DNA of 64,000 nucleotides from Cycas panzhihuaensis (GCA_023213395.1 CM041465.1:195493741-195557740), one strand, 5' to 3'. Shown: positions 1-12,402, counted from the stretch's first letter. Notes: a model not told the origin generated them from the letters alone. Numbers and translations are program-made.

Positions 1-1154
1 CAACTAAAATTCTTCACATCCTTCCATCCTTAAATAGATGGTTAGATAAAGGTAGTTAATCCAACAGTGGTCTAAGCTCTCAGGATTTACCAATACCATA
101 ACAAACAATGGGATATTCATCCCCACCACATTTAGCATAGCTATAATAGGGCCTGATATTGATGTACAAGATATTCCTCCTTCAAGGTTTGCTATGGATT
201 CTAACCTCCAACTCCTTAAGAATTACTTGTGATATCAACTCATCTAGTCACTCAATATGAAGATAAGGAGTAGCAAAAGGATGTCAACTTCATAGATCAT
301 CTCTCTCAACTTCATAAAAATGTCTAATAAATCTTGCATCAAGTTCAACAAAACTTCAAGAAATAAGAAGATCGGCATCAGATGTAAACCACTTATTAAG
401 AAGGAGACAAGGTATGATTGTAGTTAGATAAACGAAGGTTTAACCATCATCATAAGCTTAAACTAATTTGCTTCAGGTCTTATACTATTTTATAAAAAAT
501 TGGGGCCAATACTTACTATTTGGATCTCCCCGCATATTTAGGCATTTATGATGTGGTCAATCTGAATAGCCTTAAGTGGTAGGAACCACCCAAGTTAGAA
601 GCAGTTCCCTTTATGGCTCATCCCTTAGACACCATACCAAAGTTTCAACCACCACTATAGGAAGACACTTTATTAGATATCAAAGAATGATGAACCATGC
701 AAGACACTACCACCTCATACCTCATGGACAAAAAAGGCAACCATCCTACAAGAGCAAAATGGCTCTCTGAGGCTGAGTTTTCATAGTAGTTTACGCTTTT
801 CTAGTAGAAATTTTGGGACAATTGCCTCTAAGCAGGAAGGAAATAATAAGTCCTTATTAAATCCTTAGGATTAATTCCTCTTTAAGTCCTTCGATCTCCC
901 CTTATTCTTTTATTCCTTCATTACTTTATTCTTTAAAGTATACTTAGGACTTTTAGAATAATATATCATTTTTAACAGTAAGGTGTACATAATATGCATG
1001 GACGAATGCAACCATCTCACTCATATATATGTACCTTATGAATTCTTTGGAAAAGCATTTGTTCTTGGAGTTCTTCTCGTTAGGTGTCTATATCTTGCCC
1101 TCTTGATCTCTTGCTCCCTTCTTCTCCTTTTGATGTACCACATATTAAAATGAG
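1..1154. other. Unassigned AT-rich sequence
   Basis: I recognise no gene, LTR or domain here. The longest open frame (576-770, 64 codons) has no family resemblance and no gene-like context. The stretch ends where similarity to the LTRs at 39778 and 53033 begins. It may be old retroelement debris. Confidence 0.5.
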
Positions 1155-2365
1155 GAAGTCCTTAAGTAAAATGTTTTAGGTGTTGGCCTTTAATGTCTCA
1201 TTCTATTTTATGATCTCACATGGCCTTTAAAATGAGTTGTTAAAGGGTTGGTGGAGTATTAAATGAGGCCATACTTACATGTGATACTTAACCTCTCTAG
1301 AATGTCATTAGAAAGTGATATAAATTCTTATTACCTATTTAATCCTCTCAACCTAATTCATTTATGGGCTAAAAGGTAACTAATATGAGAGGCCATTGAC
1401 TTTTAAGTATAAAAAGAGAGGGCTAGCAAATGATTCTAATCTTACAGATGTTTAATCTTTTGACATTCAAATTTCATGCATAATCATCTTTGACATCCAA
1501 ATCAGATGTGTTGATCACTCTTTCATGTTGTAGGATATCCATGCCTAGGTTTTGGCTTTGTATGCTTATAAGATGCATGATTGCTTAATTGTTTGCCTTT
1601 AAGCCTATGACTATATTATAGAAAGGAGTTATGTTATGATAAAGATATGAGACTTTTCTTGGTAATGGTACAATAGTGTTTGATTATATTGTAAATGTGT
1701 GTGTTGAATATGATAGGATGCTCAAGAGACTCATGGAATTGCACTGAAAATACATTGCTCTTGGTTAAAGCTGCATATGTTATCATGGCAAGATGCTTAG
1801 GTTTATGATAAGTTGTATGATGTTATAAAAAATACCTATTAAGTTATAGTATAGTAGGATTTATGAGTCTCTTATGTGATGCATAATGGGTTCTATGCTT
1901 GTGTGATATAATTTAGAAGGGTTTAGAGACATTAAAGAGTACTCGTGTTCATTTCACATCCCTCAGCACAAGGGCATATTCTTGAAGAAAGTTTCTAGTT
2001 GGCTAGGTGGCAAATCCTTTAAGCAATATGGATTTTATTAATAAAAGATAAGTGCTTTATTTTATTTTTATGTGGATCCTTTCATGTTGTTATGTGATGG
2101 AATTTAAATGATAAATAATTATTATTTTCCTAGTTATTATGTGCATGAGTGATAGTGGATATGTTATTAGTTGCATATAGCTTCATATAGAGTACAAATG
2201 CCATAACATAACTCCTCCTTACTCACTAGCCATGTGGTCTTGCTATGAGGTTCTGTAAGCTTAGTTAATTTGGAATTTGTAAATTCATGAAGAGGGGTCA
2301 TTATACTTCGTATCACAACATATTATTTTACTCCTATTTAAGGGTAATAAGAAGCAAGATGTTGC
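1155..2365 (+). repeat. 5'-truncated gypsy LTR (family R1)
   Basis: This stretch aligns by eye with the LTRs at 39778-41340 and 53033-54619, starting about a fifth of the way into them. Shared landmarks are the segment around 1190-1370, a TATA box near 1408, and the end at 2365. The 5' part of the LTR is absent. The junction at its right end (LTR, then AATC and the chromovirus leader) is the same as at 54619/54620, so this piece is a second copy of one particular insertion junction, not an independent insertion at random. Confidence 0.8.
1408..1415 (+). promoter_or_regulatory. TATA box in R1 LTR fragment
   Basis: TATAAAAA follows a conserved GACTTTTAAG context. The same box lies at 40341 and 53613 in the two fuller LTRs. 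It is the expected U3 promoter position for this LTR family. Confidence 0.6.
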
Positions 2366-3780
2366 AAATCCATAGGCAGTTGTAGTATCAAATCACTCAA
2401 ACAAATCACATAGGTCCTAAACCTTAGACTTACCTAAGCTTTTATAAAATATTTAATTTAACATTTACCTTTAAAAATATATATCTTATTTTAAAAAATA
2501 ATATTTCCATTTTAATAATCAAACCTTATAACCCTTATTTGTTTATTTCTTATTTATCTTAGCACCCTCGTGTTCTCTTTCTCCCCTTTTTCTTTATTTT
2601 TTTAATCCCATTTTGCTTTCCCAATTCTACTCTATTAATAAGTGGTTAAATAGTATGAAAGTTTGTGTAAGAGACACCTACATTGCAATAAAAAATAAAA
2701 AATAAAACAAAACAAAAACAACCAAATCCCAAGATCAACTAGCCCAGGCACATTGGAAAACTAAGAAGGTTGAAGAGGTTAAAGAGCTAGAATTTGAAGA
2801 AACAAATAAATCCATAACTAAAATACAATCAACTCTAGCAGATCTTATAAAAACCATAGTGATCACCAAAGATAGAAATCATGGAAATAGCCCACTAGTA
2901 GAGTCATCATCAAGTGGAAACCCAAGTTGGTCTAAACACAACTAATGGGGGCAAACTATCTTTGAAAAGAACCTCGATGTCCCTATTTTCTCCCATATGA
3001 CACAATCAAACCTCAATAGTTCATATCTGAACTATCATTTTCCTTTAAATCCATAAACATCATCGATGATGTGAGTAAAATCAAATGTACCCAATTCCAC
3101 ACATTAAGGGCTACTTTTAAATGGGTAGACCTTTGGTGGGCAGTATAAATCACCACATACAAGCCCCTTATATGGGATAATTTTATGGTTGCCTTCTTCT
3201 AGCAACATAACAACATTAGTATTATGTCACATTTTATATAGTTCACCCAATTAAAATGAAGGGAGCAATTAATCATGGACTTTTTTAACAAGTTTTAAGG
3301 ATTAGCCCTCTAGGTTGCATAGGCCCAAAGTATCAAATAAAAAGAAATATTAGACCTCTACCTGACAAATTTATGTTAAAAAATATGACTAAAATCCTAT
3401 AATAAGAACTTGCTCAATCTTATTGATGCCAAACCCAAGGTAATTTTTATCGAACAATATGGCAAGGTTCAAAGTAAAAGATACATGGCATCAATCACAT
3501 GCTCAATTTTTTATTATTTCAACACCTAGTGGCAAAACATCACAACCCTCTCTACCACTAGGAAACCACCCACATAATTAGAGGCATAGAATTGAATAAA
3601 AGCTGTCATTTGTATAAATTCTAATGAAAATTACACTAGGGACCATAAAGCAATTTGTAAGAATACTTGCAAATAATTATGTTTAATTGAACAAGAGTAA
3701 AACTCAGCCCTAGAACAATTAGCAAACCTAGAAGACCATCAATACAAGGGAGATTACCTCTTGTAAGATGATGTTCTAGA
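2366..3780 (+). pseudogene. Chromovirus leader and gag fragment (second copy)
   Basis: This matches 54620-55980 closely along its length. Gag is the structural protein that packages retrotransposon RNA in the cytoplasm. The frame is broken by many stops and shifts, but the gag body (about 2770-3500) is recognisable by the blocks ELSFSFKSINIIDDVSK and TFKWVDLWW. A zinc knuckle follows at about 3607-3665, reading YTRDHKAIC, the variant typical of chromovirus gag. There is no start that can be trusted. It continues into the protease fragment on its right. Confidence 0.7.
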
Positions 3781-4195
3781 CTGAATAGACCCTTCAAAAT
3801 TTTTAATTCCTTCTATAATTACTATCAAACATCTCAACACACTTAAGATCAAAGGATTTCTCCATAAAGCACCAGTTATTTCTTTCATCAATCTTAGTAG
3901 TATTCACAACTTTATCAATACCAAAATAGGCAAGAAAATTGAGTTATTTATTAGTTCTATCTCTACAATTGAAGTACATATTTTAGGAAATTCAACCTTG
4001 AGTTATGGAGGAGAAATACATAATGTTAAAGGTCTTCATACTTACCTCAAACTTCTTCCAGCCCCATCCATTAAGGGTGTAGATGTGGTGTTATATATTT
4101 AATGGCTTTAATTGTTGGGCACCTATGGGATGAACCACAATCAATAATTTATATAGTTTTTTTAGTAAATAGATGATATTGAGTTATGGCCTTCC
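3781..4195 (+). pseudogene. Chromovirus protease fragment (second copy)
   Basis: This is the retropepsin region of the same chromovirus copy and parallels 55990-56420. In the second copy the equivalent active-site region reads LIDLGST, a decayed form of the retropepsin D-[ST]-G signature. The tail, with WL then LLGTYGMN, is the protease-RT linker; here it is present once, whereas at 56326-56710 it is repeated four times. Similarity stops near 4195, so the RT, RNase H and integrase of this copy are missing. Confidence 0.65.
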
Positions 4196-4479
4196 TTGAG
4201 AGGATGACAGAACAAATGAGGGTTTAATTGAGATTAAAAAGCATATGGAGAATCCACTTAAATATAGTTCTTTGAGAGACATTAACTGGCCTGAATTTGA
4301 ATTGTTTAACATTTGTAAAGTAATGAAGTTAGAATCCTTCAAGTTATTGGAATCTGAACCTAAGTAAAGACAACGTTAAAGTTGAAGCCAGAGAAACCTC
4401 CCACACTTTTGTCTTTATCTTTGAGGAAGAAGCTTTCTCAATGGCACTTGAAAACTATAGAGGATGTTGATAAGTTATT
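4196..4479. other. Unassigned stretch between chromovirus and copia-2 fragments
   Basis: The sequence diverges from the chromovirus copy at about 4195. Short plus-strand open frames are present but I recognise no domain. It may be the decayed integrase-RT spacer of copia-2 or the remains of another insert. Confidence 0.4.
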
Positions 4480-4612
4480 ACTTCAAACATAAGAAAATTG
4501 AAAATTCAAACTACAACCTTGTAATTAGGTGAATATTGCTCTTATGGTACTTGTATTGAATTCTAACAAACGTTTTATTATTGAAGAAGCAATTGAAGAG
4601 AAGAATTGCAAT
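4480..4612 (+). pseudogene. Copia-2 pol, left fragment (just before RT)
   Basis: The last codons before copia-1 read IIEEAIEEKN, the stretch immediately N-terminal to a copia RT (the usual EA...W..AM pattern). If copia-1 and one target duplication are removed, the frame runs on into MDIEIQAVKKN at 30950. This places copia-1 inside the pol of an older plus-strand copia element. Confidence 0.7.
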
Positions 4613-4824
4613 TATTAGAACACTCAATGAATTTTAGAAGATAATGTTTTAAAGCATTAATGAAGAGAAAGAAATTCTTATATAAATACATCATATGTAC
4701 ATAAAGAGGCCAGTGCATGTTGGCCAAGTGTTAATAATGCATTAAAGAGGAGTTGGACACATAACCCTCAACTTTACCTTAGAGAACTTTAAAATATAAA
4801 AGATAGAACATTATTTCTCTAGCA
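4613..4824 (-). repeat. Copia-1 3' LTR
   Basis: A 212-bp repeat matching 30725-30936. The outer (left) end has decayed from TG to TA; the inner end has the expected CA (minus-strand TG). The two copies share blocks such as the stretch around the CTCAACTTTACCTT motif. Confidence 0.85.
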
Positions 4825-4833
4825 CCCTTTCTT
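4825..4833 (-). promoter_or_regulatory. Copia-1 polypurine tract
   Basis: On the minus strand AAGAAAGGG abuts the LTR start TGCTAGAG. This is the plus-strand DNA primer used in reverse transcription. Confidence 0.7.
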
Positions 4834-4859
4834 AATGTTTTATCTTTTATCTTCAACAC

Positions 4860-5270
4860 CAAGGAGATGCATGAGATATTCAAATTTATCTTTTAGAAGT
4901 GTTTTTATAATAATATTAGCAAGTTGTTTTTTGTTACTATAGTATAATAGATCTATCTCTTTGGTTTATACTTTCTCTATGATGAAATGATGATGAACTT
5001 CATTGTGTTTTGTTCTAGCATACAACATTAGATTCTTTGTTAGTTTGATAATACTATGGTTATCACAAAGAACGGAGGTAGATTGGTCTTGTTTTTATTT
5101 TAAATCTTTAAGCAGCTGTCTGACCCATAGCACTTCATATATGGTACTAACAACTGCCTTATATTATCCTTCGGTGGTTGACAAGGCCATTGTGGACTAT
5201 TTCTTTCTACTCTAGGATATAACTACAAATATAAGTGAGAAGTGGTATCCTGTGGTGGACTTCCTTTCTT
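4860..5270 (-). pseudogene. Copia-1 RNase H domain
   Basis: RNase H removes the RNA strand during reverse transcription. On the minus strand, 5220-5101 reads STMALSTTEG followed by YKAVVST, the copia signature usually seen as S..ALSSTEAEY. The domain then runs toward the LTR. In-frame stops interrupt it in several places, including one in the signature itself. It directly follows the RT, as expected. Confidence 0.8.
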
Positions 5271-6500
5271 ATTTGTCTCATGCCTAATTTGAGTCATTAT
5301 AGTCAACTAACTAAAGATTTGAAACTTGAGTATAGTTAAGACCCATTGTTTGGGTTCCTTTAATGTATCTAAGATTTCTTTTAGTAACATTCCAATGAGA
5401 TAATTTTGGATGATGTGTATATTTAGAGATAACTCCAACTAAGTATGAAATATCTAGCCTTGTAGTTGTGAGGTAGATAAGACTACATATTAATTATTTG
5501 TACAACGTTCCATCTACTAATCGTCTATCATCATTAACATTTAGAATGCATCCAGTTTCCATTGGAATAGCACAACTATTACAATCCTCCATTCTAAATT
5601 TTTGAAAGAGTCTTTTGACATATTTTGCTTAAGACATAAAAATAGAATTTTTTTGTTGACTGACTTTAATACCTAGATAATAATGAAGTAGACTCGTATC
5701 TATCATTTCAAATTGATTTTCCATTTACATCTTAAATTTTCATATTATATTGTTATTATTCCTTATAACTATCATGTCATCTACATAAACTACGATGATA
5801 ATTATTGAATTATCTTTATTTATTTTAATATAAAAACTAGGGTTTGAGTCACATCTACAAAAACTAGTTTGTTGTAGATGTTAATCTAGATTTACATACC
5901 ATACTTTGGGTGCCTATTTTAATCCATATATGGCATTTTTTAATTTGTAGATAAAATGCTTTTATCCTTCTTCACGTATATTGTTAGTTGTTGCATGTAC
6001 ACTTTTTCGGTGAAATCACCATTCAAGAAGGCACTTTTGACATCAAGTTGTATGATATTTCATTTGAATTGGACTGCCATGGCTGTGACTATTTGCATAG
6101 TAATCATTTTAGCTACTGATGAAAATGTTTTCTTATAATCAATTCTTTCTATTTGAGTATAATCTTTAGCAACCAATCTTGTCTTGTATCTTTCAACTAT
6201 ATCATCAGATATTTCTTTTATTTTGTATGCTTACTTGCACCTAACGATGGGTTTATTTGTGAGAGTATTCACTAATTCCTAGGTCTTATTCTTTTTTATG
6301 GTATTGATTTCTACATTAATGGTTGCATGCCATTCTGGATGACCACATGCTTCTGAATAATTTTGTAGTTTAATAGAGTACATTAAACTTTGGTGTACTT
6401 GTGACCTAGTTCTTTGTTTAAATATATTACCTTTTAATTCTTCAAGAGTTTTGATCTGGCACTTGGGTAACCTTTCTAAAGGTTCATGTCTACTTTTTTG
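5271..6500 (-). pseudogene. Copia-1 reverse transcriptase
   Basis: The catalytic box VYVDDM is intact at 5790-5773 on the minus strand, preceded by a run of hydrophobic residues, as in copia RT. RT copies the element RNA into DNA in the cytoplasmic particle. Flanking blocks toward 6250 are recognisable but broken by stops. The domain sits between integrase and RNase H, the copia order. The N-terminal limit is uncertain. Confidence 0.8.
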
Positions 6501-6699
6501 AGAGGAGGTTTGTTCTTCTTCAGAATAGTTTTTCTCTTCTTTAGATAGTTGATGTTATTCTAGAATGCTTTGCTTATTTTCTTTGTAAAACTTACTATCT
6601 AATGTATCTTTTTCTACAATAGTGACTTTAGAGATTTTTTTATCTAACACATGTACCTATATATCTCTTTCAATTTGTCTGTGCACTATCATTTGCTTT

Positions 6700-7600
6700 T
6701 GATTTAATTATTCATCAAAAGTCACAACTCTACTAACATAGATCCTATTTATTTTTCGATCTATACATCTATATGCTTTAAATTTATTATTATATCCAAT
6801 CATAATGTATTCTTTACTTTTATCATCTAGTTTTTTTTTTTGTTCTTGTTAGTAATGTAAACATAAGCTTTACTACTAAAGATTTTAAGGTAACTTAAAT
6901 CTAGCTTTCTCCCAATCTAGGCTTCTCTAGGAGTTATTTTATCCAAAGCTTATGTAGGAGTCATGTTAATGAGGTGTATTGCTATGATAATCACTTCAGC
7001 CCAATATAACCTCGTGCCATTCCATTATTATCTTGTTCATACGTTTGCCTACTCCATTTGATTGTGGTGTATATGGAGCAGTTACCTATTTTTGTATCTC
7101 ATCTATTTTATAAAAATGATAAAAGTCATTTGAGTTGTCTTCTCCTTCTGTGTCAGATCAAAGAATTATGAGTTTATATTTATTTTCCAACTCAACCTAT
7201 GCCTTGAACTTTTTGAAGTAATCTAAGACTTATGATTTACTGAAAAGAAAATAGACCTATATTTTTCTGGATAAATCATCAATAAAGATGAGAAAATACC
7301 TTACTCTATTTATTGAGTTTGGCATTATTAGCCCATATAAATCAGTATGAACTAATTCTAATTTTATATGTGCTTTCCATGTATTTTTCTGGAATGGAAC
7401 TTAGTGCAACTTGTCTATCATATAGCCTTTCTATACAAAGGATTCAAAAAATATTCCCAGAAGACCATCCACCATATTAAAATTCTATAAGAATTCTAAT
7501 CATCTATTTGCAATGTGTCCATAGTTAGAATGCCAAATTTCATTAGTGGGGATATTAACAACAAGGGTCTTTATAGAATGAACAAGTAGAATAAGAGTTG
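6700..7600 (-). pseudogene. Copia-1 integrase
   Basis: The minus strand at 7076-7047 reads PYTPQSNGVG followed by KRMN, the conserved integrase block just before the catalytic glutamate region of copia elements. Integrase inserts the DNA copy into the chromosome. The core upstream (to about 7600) is shifted and stopped in several places. The boundaries are estimates from domain order. Confidence 0.75.
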
Positions 7601-7889
7601 AAATCAATTTATAGATATTATCAATTTCCACTCCTACTGCAATTATAATTCAATCATTTTTATGTCACAAATAGGATAGCTTCCATCTTTGTTAAAAATG
7701 ACTCTAAGTCCCTTTTTCTTAACTAAGATATAGGCAAAAGATTTATTTTTAGGCTAGGTACATAAAGAACTTCTCTAATGTTTTTATTTTACCATTAATT
7801 AAGACGGTAATAGTACATTTCCCTTTAATTTATAGAGAAACGTTATTACCAAGCTCCATAGTTTTATTTATGAAATATAGCCTTAATGT

Positions 7890-8200
7890 TTCAAACTATT
7901 CTTCTCTTCTAATCATATGATTTAATGCTCCGAAGTCTATATATTGGTCTTCATTTTTATCAATGTGCATAGATAGAGCTATGATAAAGGCAGTTTCTTC
8001 ATCTTCTTCTTCTACCTATTCATGGTTATAGTTTCCTTCTACTCTCTTCTCTCTCTGGATGTTAACCTACTTTGTGGATAGCAATTTGAAAAGTGTCATA
8101 TTCTTCCACAATAATAATAGTTTAGTGCATTTTACAATATACAATCATTAGCCGGGTGCCCATACCTTCCATAATGGAAACATACTCTGAATTTTCTTAG
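7890..8200 (-). pseudogene. Copia-1 protease active site and gag zinc knuckle
   Basis: At 7940-7911 the minus strand reads IDFGALNHMI, a decayed form of the copia protease signature D-S-G-A-S-N-H-M. At 8182-8141 it reads CFHYGRYGHPANDC, a CCHC zinc knuckle in which the second cysteine has become tyrosine. The protease cleaves the polyprotein and the knuckle binds RNA. Their order (knuckle, then protease) is normal for copia. Confidence 0.75.
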
Positions 8201-9010
8201 TGTAGATCTACCTCTTCCTTCTAATCCCCATGGAGTTATCCCTTATCCTTCAAGAGACCAAGATGACCTAGTTAAAATCTTGGAGCACTCTCTAATAGAT
8301 ATGTTATATCCTCTTATTGCATTTTTGGATCGTCCCCTACTTTCCTAACTTAACTTATAGAGAAATGCTTCATCAATGTTTGTTTCTTCTTCATATCTTT
8401 TATTCCTTTGTTCATGTTATAACATGTGCCCTATCAAAGTTTCAACGGATTTATTTATTATATGTCCACCTATGGCAAGTGTGTTTACCATAGTGTCAAA
8501 TGATTTTGGTAATTTATTGATAGTTAAACCAACAAGCTTAAAGTTAGTTATAGTTTTACTTGTAGAAACTAAACCATTTTGGATCTCAATTACCTTAGTT
8601 ATAAAATTTGACATGCTTTCTCCTTCTTTGAGATTAACCCTGTGCAGTTGTTTTTTGAGAGATATTATCTTTACTTCACTCTTTTGGCTATATAGTGATG
8701 CTAAATTCTCTAAGCTTCTAAAGAGGTTGAGGCAGAACCTATATGACTTAATAGGGAATCTCCTACAAACAACATAATTGTAACCAAAGCAATCATGTCT
8801 CTCTCCTCCCAATTAATCACATCCATTATATCAATGGGTTTGAACCCCTTCCCTATGACTATATCCCATGCATTTTTCACCATTAAGAGACCTTGCATTT
8901 TTAGTTTCCATATACTGTAGTTTTACCCTGTGAGTTTATCAAACTCTCTGAGGGAAAAAACTAAGGCCATTTTGAGTTAATATGCTATATTTGAAGGGCA
9001 AATGAAAGAT
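8201..9010 (-). pseudogene. Copia-1 gag
   Basis: The longest open part is 8812-8417 (131 codons). It holds the gag polyprotein block of copia elements, with the core NLKEGESMSNFITKV and then INKLPKSFD. The N-terminal portion (about 8960-8710) reads FDKLTG and KNAWDIV in a neighbouring frame, as in many copia gag proteins. The element therefore starts to the right and reads leftward. Frameshifts separate the two blocks. Confidence 0.8.
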
Positions 9011-9437
9011 AAAAGTGGCATATTATGATCAAGTCATATAATTGTATACTTATACAGATTTGTGTGAAAAAATATAACTATATAAAATAAAGAAAAAAAT
9101 GTCTCAAAATAAACTTGAGGTTTTACTATCTTTGGATATAAAAAAATCTCTTTAGATTCTTTAGAAAATGCCTTGAAAAAGTATATCTATGTGTAGATTT
9201 TTTACTAAAAAATACTTGTATCTTTTTAAAATTCTAGTGAAATCTAGCAAACTTATATGCAAATCAAAGATCTTGAAGAAACAAAGAGTTTGAGTTTAAA
9301 TTTACCCTAAAAAACTGAGAGATCTTAGAGAAATATGTAAATAAATCTTCGAATGGGAATCAACTGTAAAATTACATTCTTTTACTTAACAATGGAGAAT
9401 TTGAGTTCGATCCTTTAGAATAAATTGATCTCATCAC
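9011..9437 (-). other. Copia-1 leader, inner part
   Basis: AT-rich sequence between copia-1 gag and the Tat insertion. No coding signal is seen. It ends abruptly at 9437, where the Tat-like LTR starts with TG. The rest of the leader resumes at 30538. Confidence 0.65.
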
Positions 9438-9684
9438 TGTTTCTCGGCTACCGGGAATGGATATGAACAGATCGACTCAGGTAAATGCAAGTATACTTCT
9501 TTCTTCTCACCTTTATTATTTTTTTGGAAACGTAGATAGAAGCATTGCCTCATTGCACGATTGACTACCACATTTGAGTGATCACCTTGCATCTATTGCT
9601 TGATCATGCTGCTTGTCATACTTTTAACCTATGACGACCTGTAGGACCTACCTTTCTGCAAGGTAGGCATCCCCATAGCACTCT

Positions 9685-9954
9685 ATGACCCTCCGCACCA
9701 CCTCCACATCACCTCAGGCCTCACTCAACTTGTATGACCTGCTCATACCTGGATCTTGTATCCCCTCCATAGCATTTCTGGGAATCCTAACTCTTGATGT
9801 CTCATTTGGTCTAGCCCACATGTCACTCGGACTATCCCTAGCTACTTGGACAGGAGGGTCAGCCCCTCCTATGCCTATCACATCTCCTTTTAGGGCTTCC
9901 AGAACCTTGGCCATTGCTATTTTAGCATTCTGGTCTCGCACTGCTGTAAACTAA
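9685..9954 (+). other. 89-codon open frame in the LTR U3, copy 1
   Basis: This frame is open over 89 codons, and copy 2 (21472-21741) has an open frame of exactly the same length and start despite about 10% divergence. The opposite strand is also open over about 75 codons in both. I recognise no domain. It may only reflect low stop density in this GC-richer stretch, so I do not call it a gene. Confidence 0.3.
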
Positions 9955-10107
9955 GCAGTGCCGCAAAGTTTACCGTGGTGCGACTGTTGCACTTTGTTTT
10001 TTTTATCCCCCGTGACAATTCTCACTTTTTCCGCGGAATTGCCACGTGGATAAGTAACCAACTCAGCCCTACCCGTGCCCTAATCGCTCGATTACGGTTA
10101 GGATGGG

Positions 10108-10114
10108 TATATAT
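10108..10114 (+). promoter_or_regulatory. TATA box of Tat-like LTR 1
   Basis: TATATAT follows GGATGGG and is conserved in LTR 2 at 21861. Transcription would start about 30 bases downstream, near the CTCATTTCAC stretch. Confidence 0.6.
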
Positions 10115-12388
10115 CCCAAAAAGAACCTCATTTCACATCTTCTTGGCTCTCAAACAACATATTTAACTGTTGTAATTTTGCTCTCTTCCTCCTCTTCTTC
10201 ACAGGTATGCTTGCAACACCGCATTTTCTGCCATTCTAGCCTAAGATCCACCTGCAGCAGCTCTGTCACGTGATAGGAAACTCTCCTCCAAGTATTTCCA
10301 AGCAAGATCTCCTTGTTTCTCCTTCATCTTTCGCCTAGCAAGTGCCTTCCACAGCTCTACTTTGGGAAATACCCTGCAAACCCTGCAGGACTTTCCCTCT
10401 TCCACCGGTTACAGGGGTAGATCTACCCTTAACTGAACCCAGTACGTACCCCTTACTTCATTTTTATGGTTCAGCACATACTTACTCCATTAGAGCTTAT
10501 TCAAAAGTATATGTTTCTTCCCTTTTTTGTCCTTTGGCTATAAAAAGGATTGCTCTCTTTTTTGTGTTTGTCTTTAAATACCTCAATCTCCTTCCCATTC
10601 TCTATTGGTTTTCTTCAAGAAAGTTGCGGGAGAGGGTTTACAAGGATTGGGTGAAGGGAGTAAGGTAGGATTTGTCCCATTTAGACCTACTTCCCAAGGA
10701 TAAACCCCTTCCCATCCTTCCTCTCTTGCGCCCATGCTTTCCTTAAGCTAACTAGGAGTGGGTGGAATCCAAGCTTTCACTGGATACCAGTGTACATAGC
10801 CCTTGTTGCGCTGGTTTGAGGCCTGCACACTCTCCCTTTGGGCCCTCTCTATGCCACTAACATTGTCCAGCACCCACTCAGACCTTTGGCAAAGCTTGTG
10901 TCGTGATTCGTTGCCCGTAGCGACTCTAGTACTATGTCCCGCAACATTCACCCCCATGCTTGTTCGTTGATCATAGGCTGTCACATAACCTTCATCTTGC
11001 TATATTTTGAGGCTGCCTAGAGATCCATTTATGGAGGGTTTTACCATCCTGAGGCTACCCCTTCCTTTTTGCTTGCTATGTATGGTCTTTCTTTGAGGAC
11101 GGCAGAATTGCTTTTAGCAATAGTTTTACTAATTTAAGATACAAAATTTTAGCATTTATATTATATCTTTACCTATATAGTATCTTGCATCTTGGCAACC
11201 CCTTCTTGGAAGGGAAAACCCCTTGTGGTTGTAAGGAACGTTCGTGAATGGAAAGAATGTACGACTCCGAGTAAGTCTTCACCCTTCTTTCCTCTTCCGT
11301 TTTATTCGCTTCTTTGTATATTTGTTAGCTTTCTTTGCTTTTTCCCGCTCCATTTTGTCCTTTGTATGGGGAAGGTAAGGAAGCCCCTATTTTCTGCTCT
11401 AACTTTGGTTACACACCAACTAAAGGCGAGAGGGCGTACATTGCATGCAATTGAGGTTCTCCGTTAACCATTACACTTCTTGGGTACGCATCGTCTCTCT
11501 CCTTCCACCTCATTCCTTTTCATGCTCTTATCAAGTATCTATTGCATTTGTTTGATAAGTCACACAAAGGTAAAAGGGGTAATAAACTAACTACTTACAT
11601 TTGCTTTGCATAAGTGTGTTGCGTGCTTGTTTTTATAAGAAAAGGACATAATAGGGATTGCACTCCTCCCCCCTTTTCCTACCTAGTCTGAAAGCACCCT
11701 TAGTTGCATTTCACTTAGCTTGCATGCTTGAATGCACATAAGACACTTATTCCCTTTTTTCCTCTTGGTCTTTTGTCATTGAAAAGAAAAGAGAGAGAGG
11801 GAGAGTAGCTCTTAGTCACCCTTTTTCCCATTCCTTTCCTTGATTAGATTTACCTTAGGCTAATTAGTCTAAGGGAAGCCTATCCACACTTGTCTTATGC
11901 CCTTTGCCTATAGTCCTTTATCTTACGTTCCTTCGCTATAAGAACCCCTCCTCTGAGGGTCTCTCCTCCTCCCTTCCGGCCATCCAAGGGTGGGAGAACC
12001 TTACCCTTTGGGACTATATGAGGTACCCCAGTATGTATCTCTCCTCTTGGAATCGAAAGTGAAAGATACCCGGAGGAAGTTGGGAACCATCCGCGGGTCC
12101 CGAACTCGCGCTCTAGTGCACGGACGCCCTATGTGGTGTTCTCTTCTGCTTATAGGTTTCCGCCCATACTCCAGCATTAGCTATTGACCATACCAATTCC
12201 TACTAAGCGTAGTGACCATCCCGCAGACACGATTCTACTGGTGACCATACTAGGGACCTGCCAGTAAGAGAACTAGTTCCTATCTCTTCTTATTAGTGCT
12301 ACTACCTCTTAGTAGCTTTCTCCCTTTTGTCCCTTTCGTTGGGCAGCCCCCAACGCATACTTTGCATTCTTCTTTCTCTTTTAACACA

Positions 12389-12402
12389 TTGGCGAGTTTT
12401 GT
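12389..12402 (+). promoter_or_regulatory. Possible primer-binding site, Tat-like copy A
   Basis: TTGGCGAGTTTTG follows the LTR end CACA. The TTGGCG start resembles the sites used by Tat elements, but the match to any particular tRNA is poor; copy B reads TTGACGAG at 24144. Identification is tentative. Confidence 0.35.

Larger units (their letters stand above)
9438..12388 (+). repeat. Tat-like LTR 1 (5')
   Basis: The LTR is about 2.95 kb, starting TGTTTCTC and ending TTAACACA just before a possible primer-binding site. It is very long for a gypsy LTR but normal for Tat/Ogre types. A TATA box at 10108 implies a U3 of about 0.7 kb and a long R-U5. The 3' end is set only by the TG...CA rule and the tRNA-like site after it, because similarity between the two copies runs on past the LTR. 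Confidence 0.7.

Noticed and set aside
5003-5215. Plus-strand 70-codon open frame
   Set aside because: Shadow of the copia-1 RNase H domain.
8376-8777. Plus-strand 133-codon open frame
   Set aside because: It is the shadow of copia-1 gag on the minus strand, which shows family motifs.
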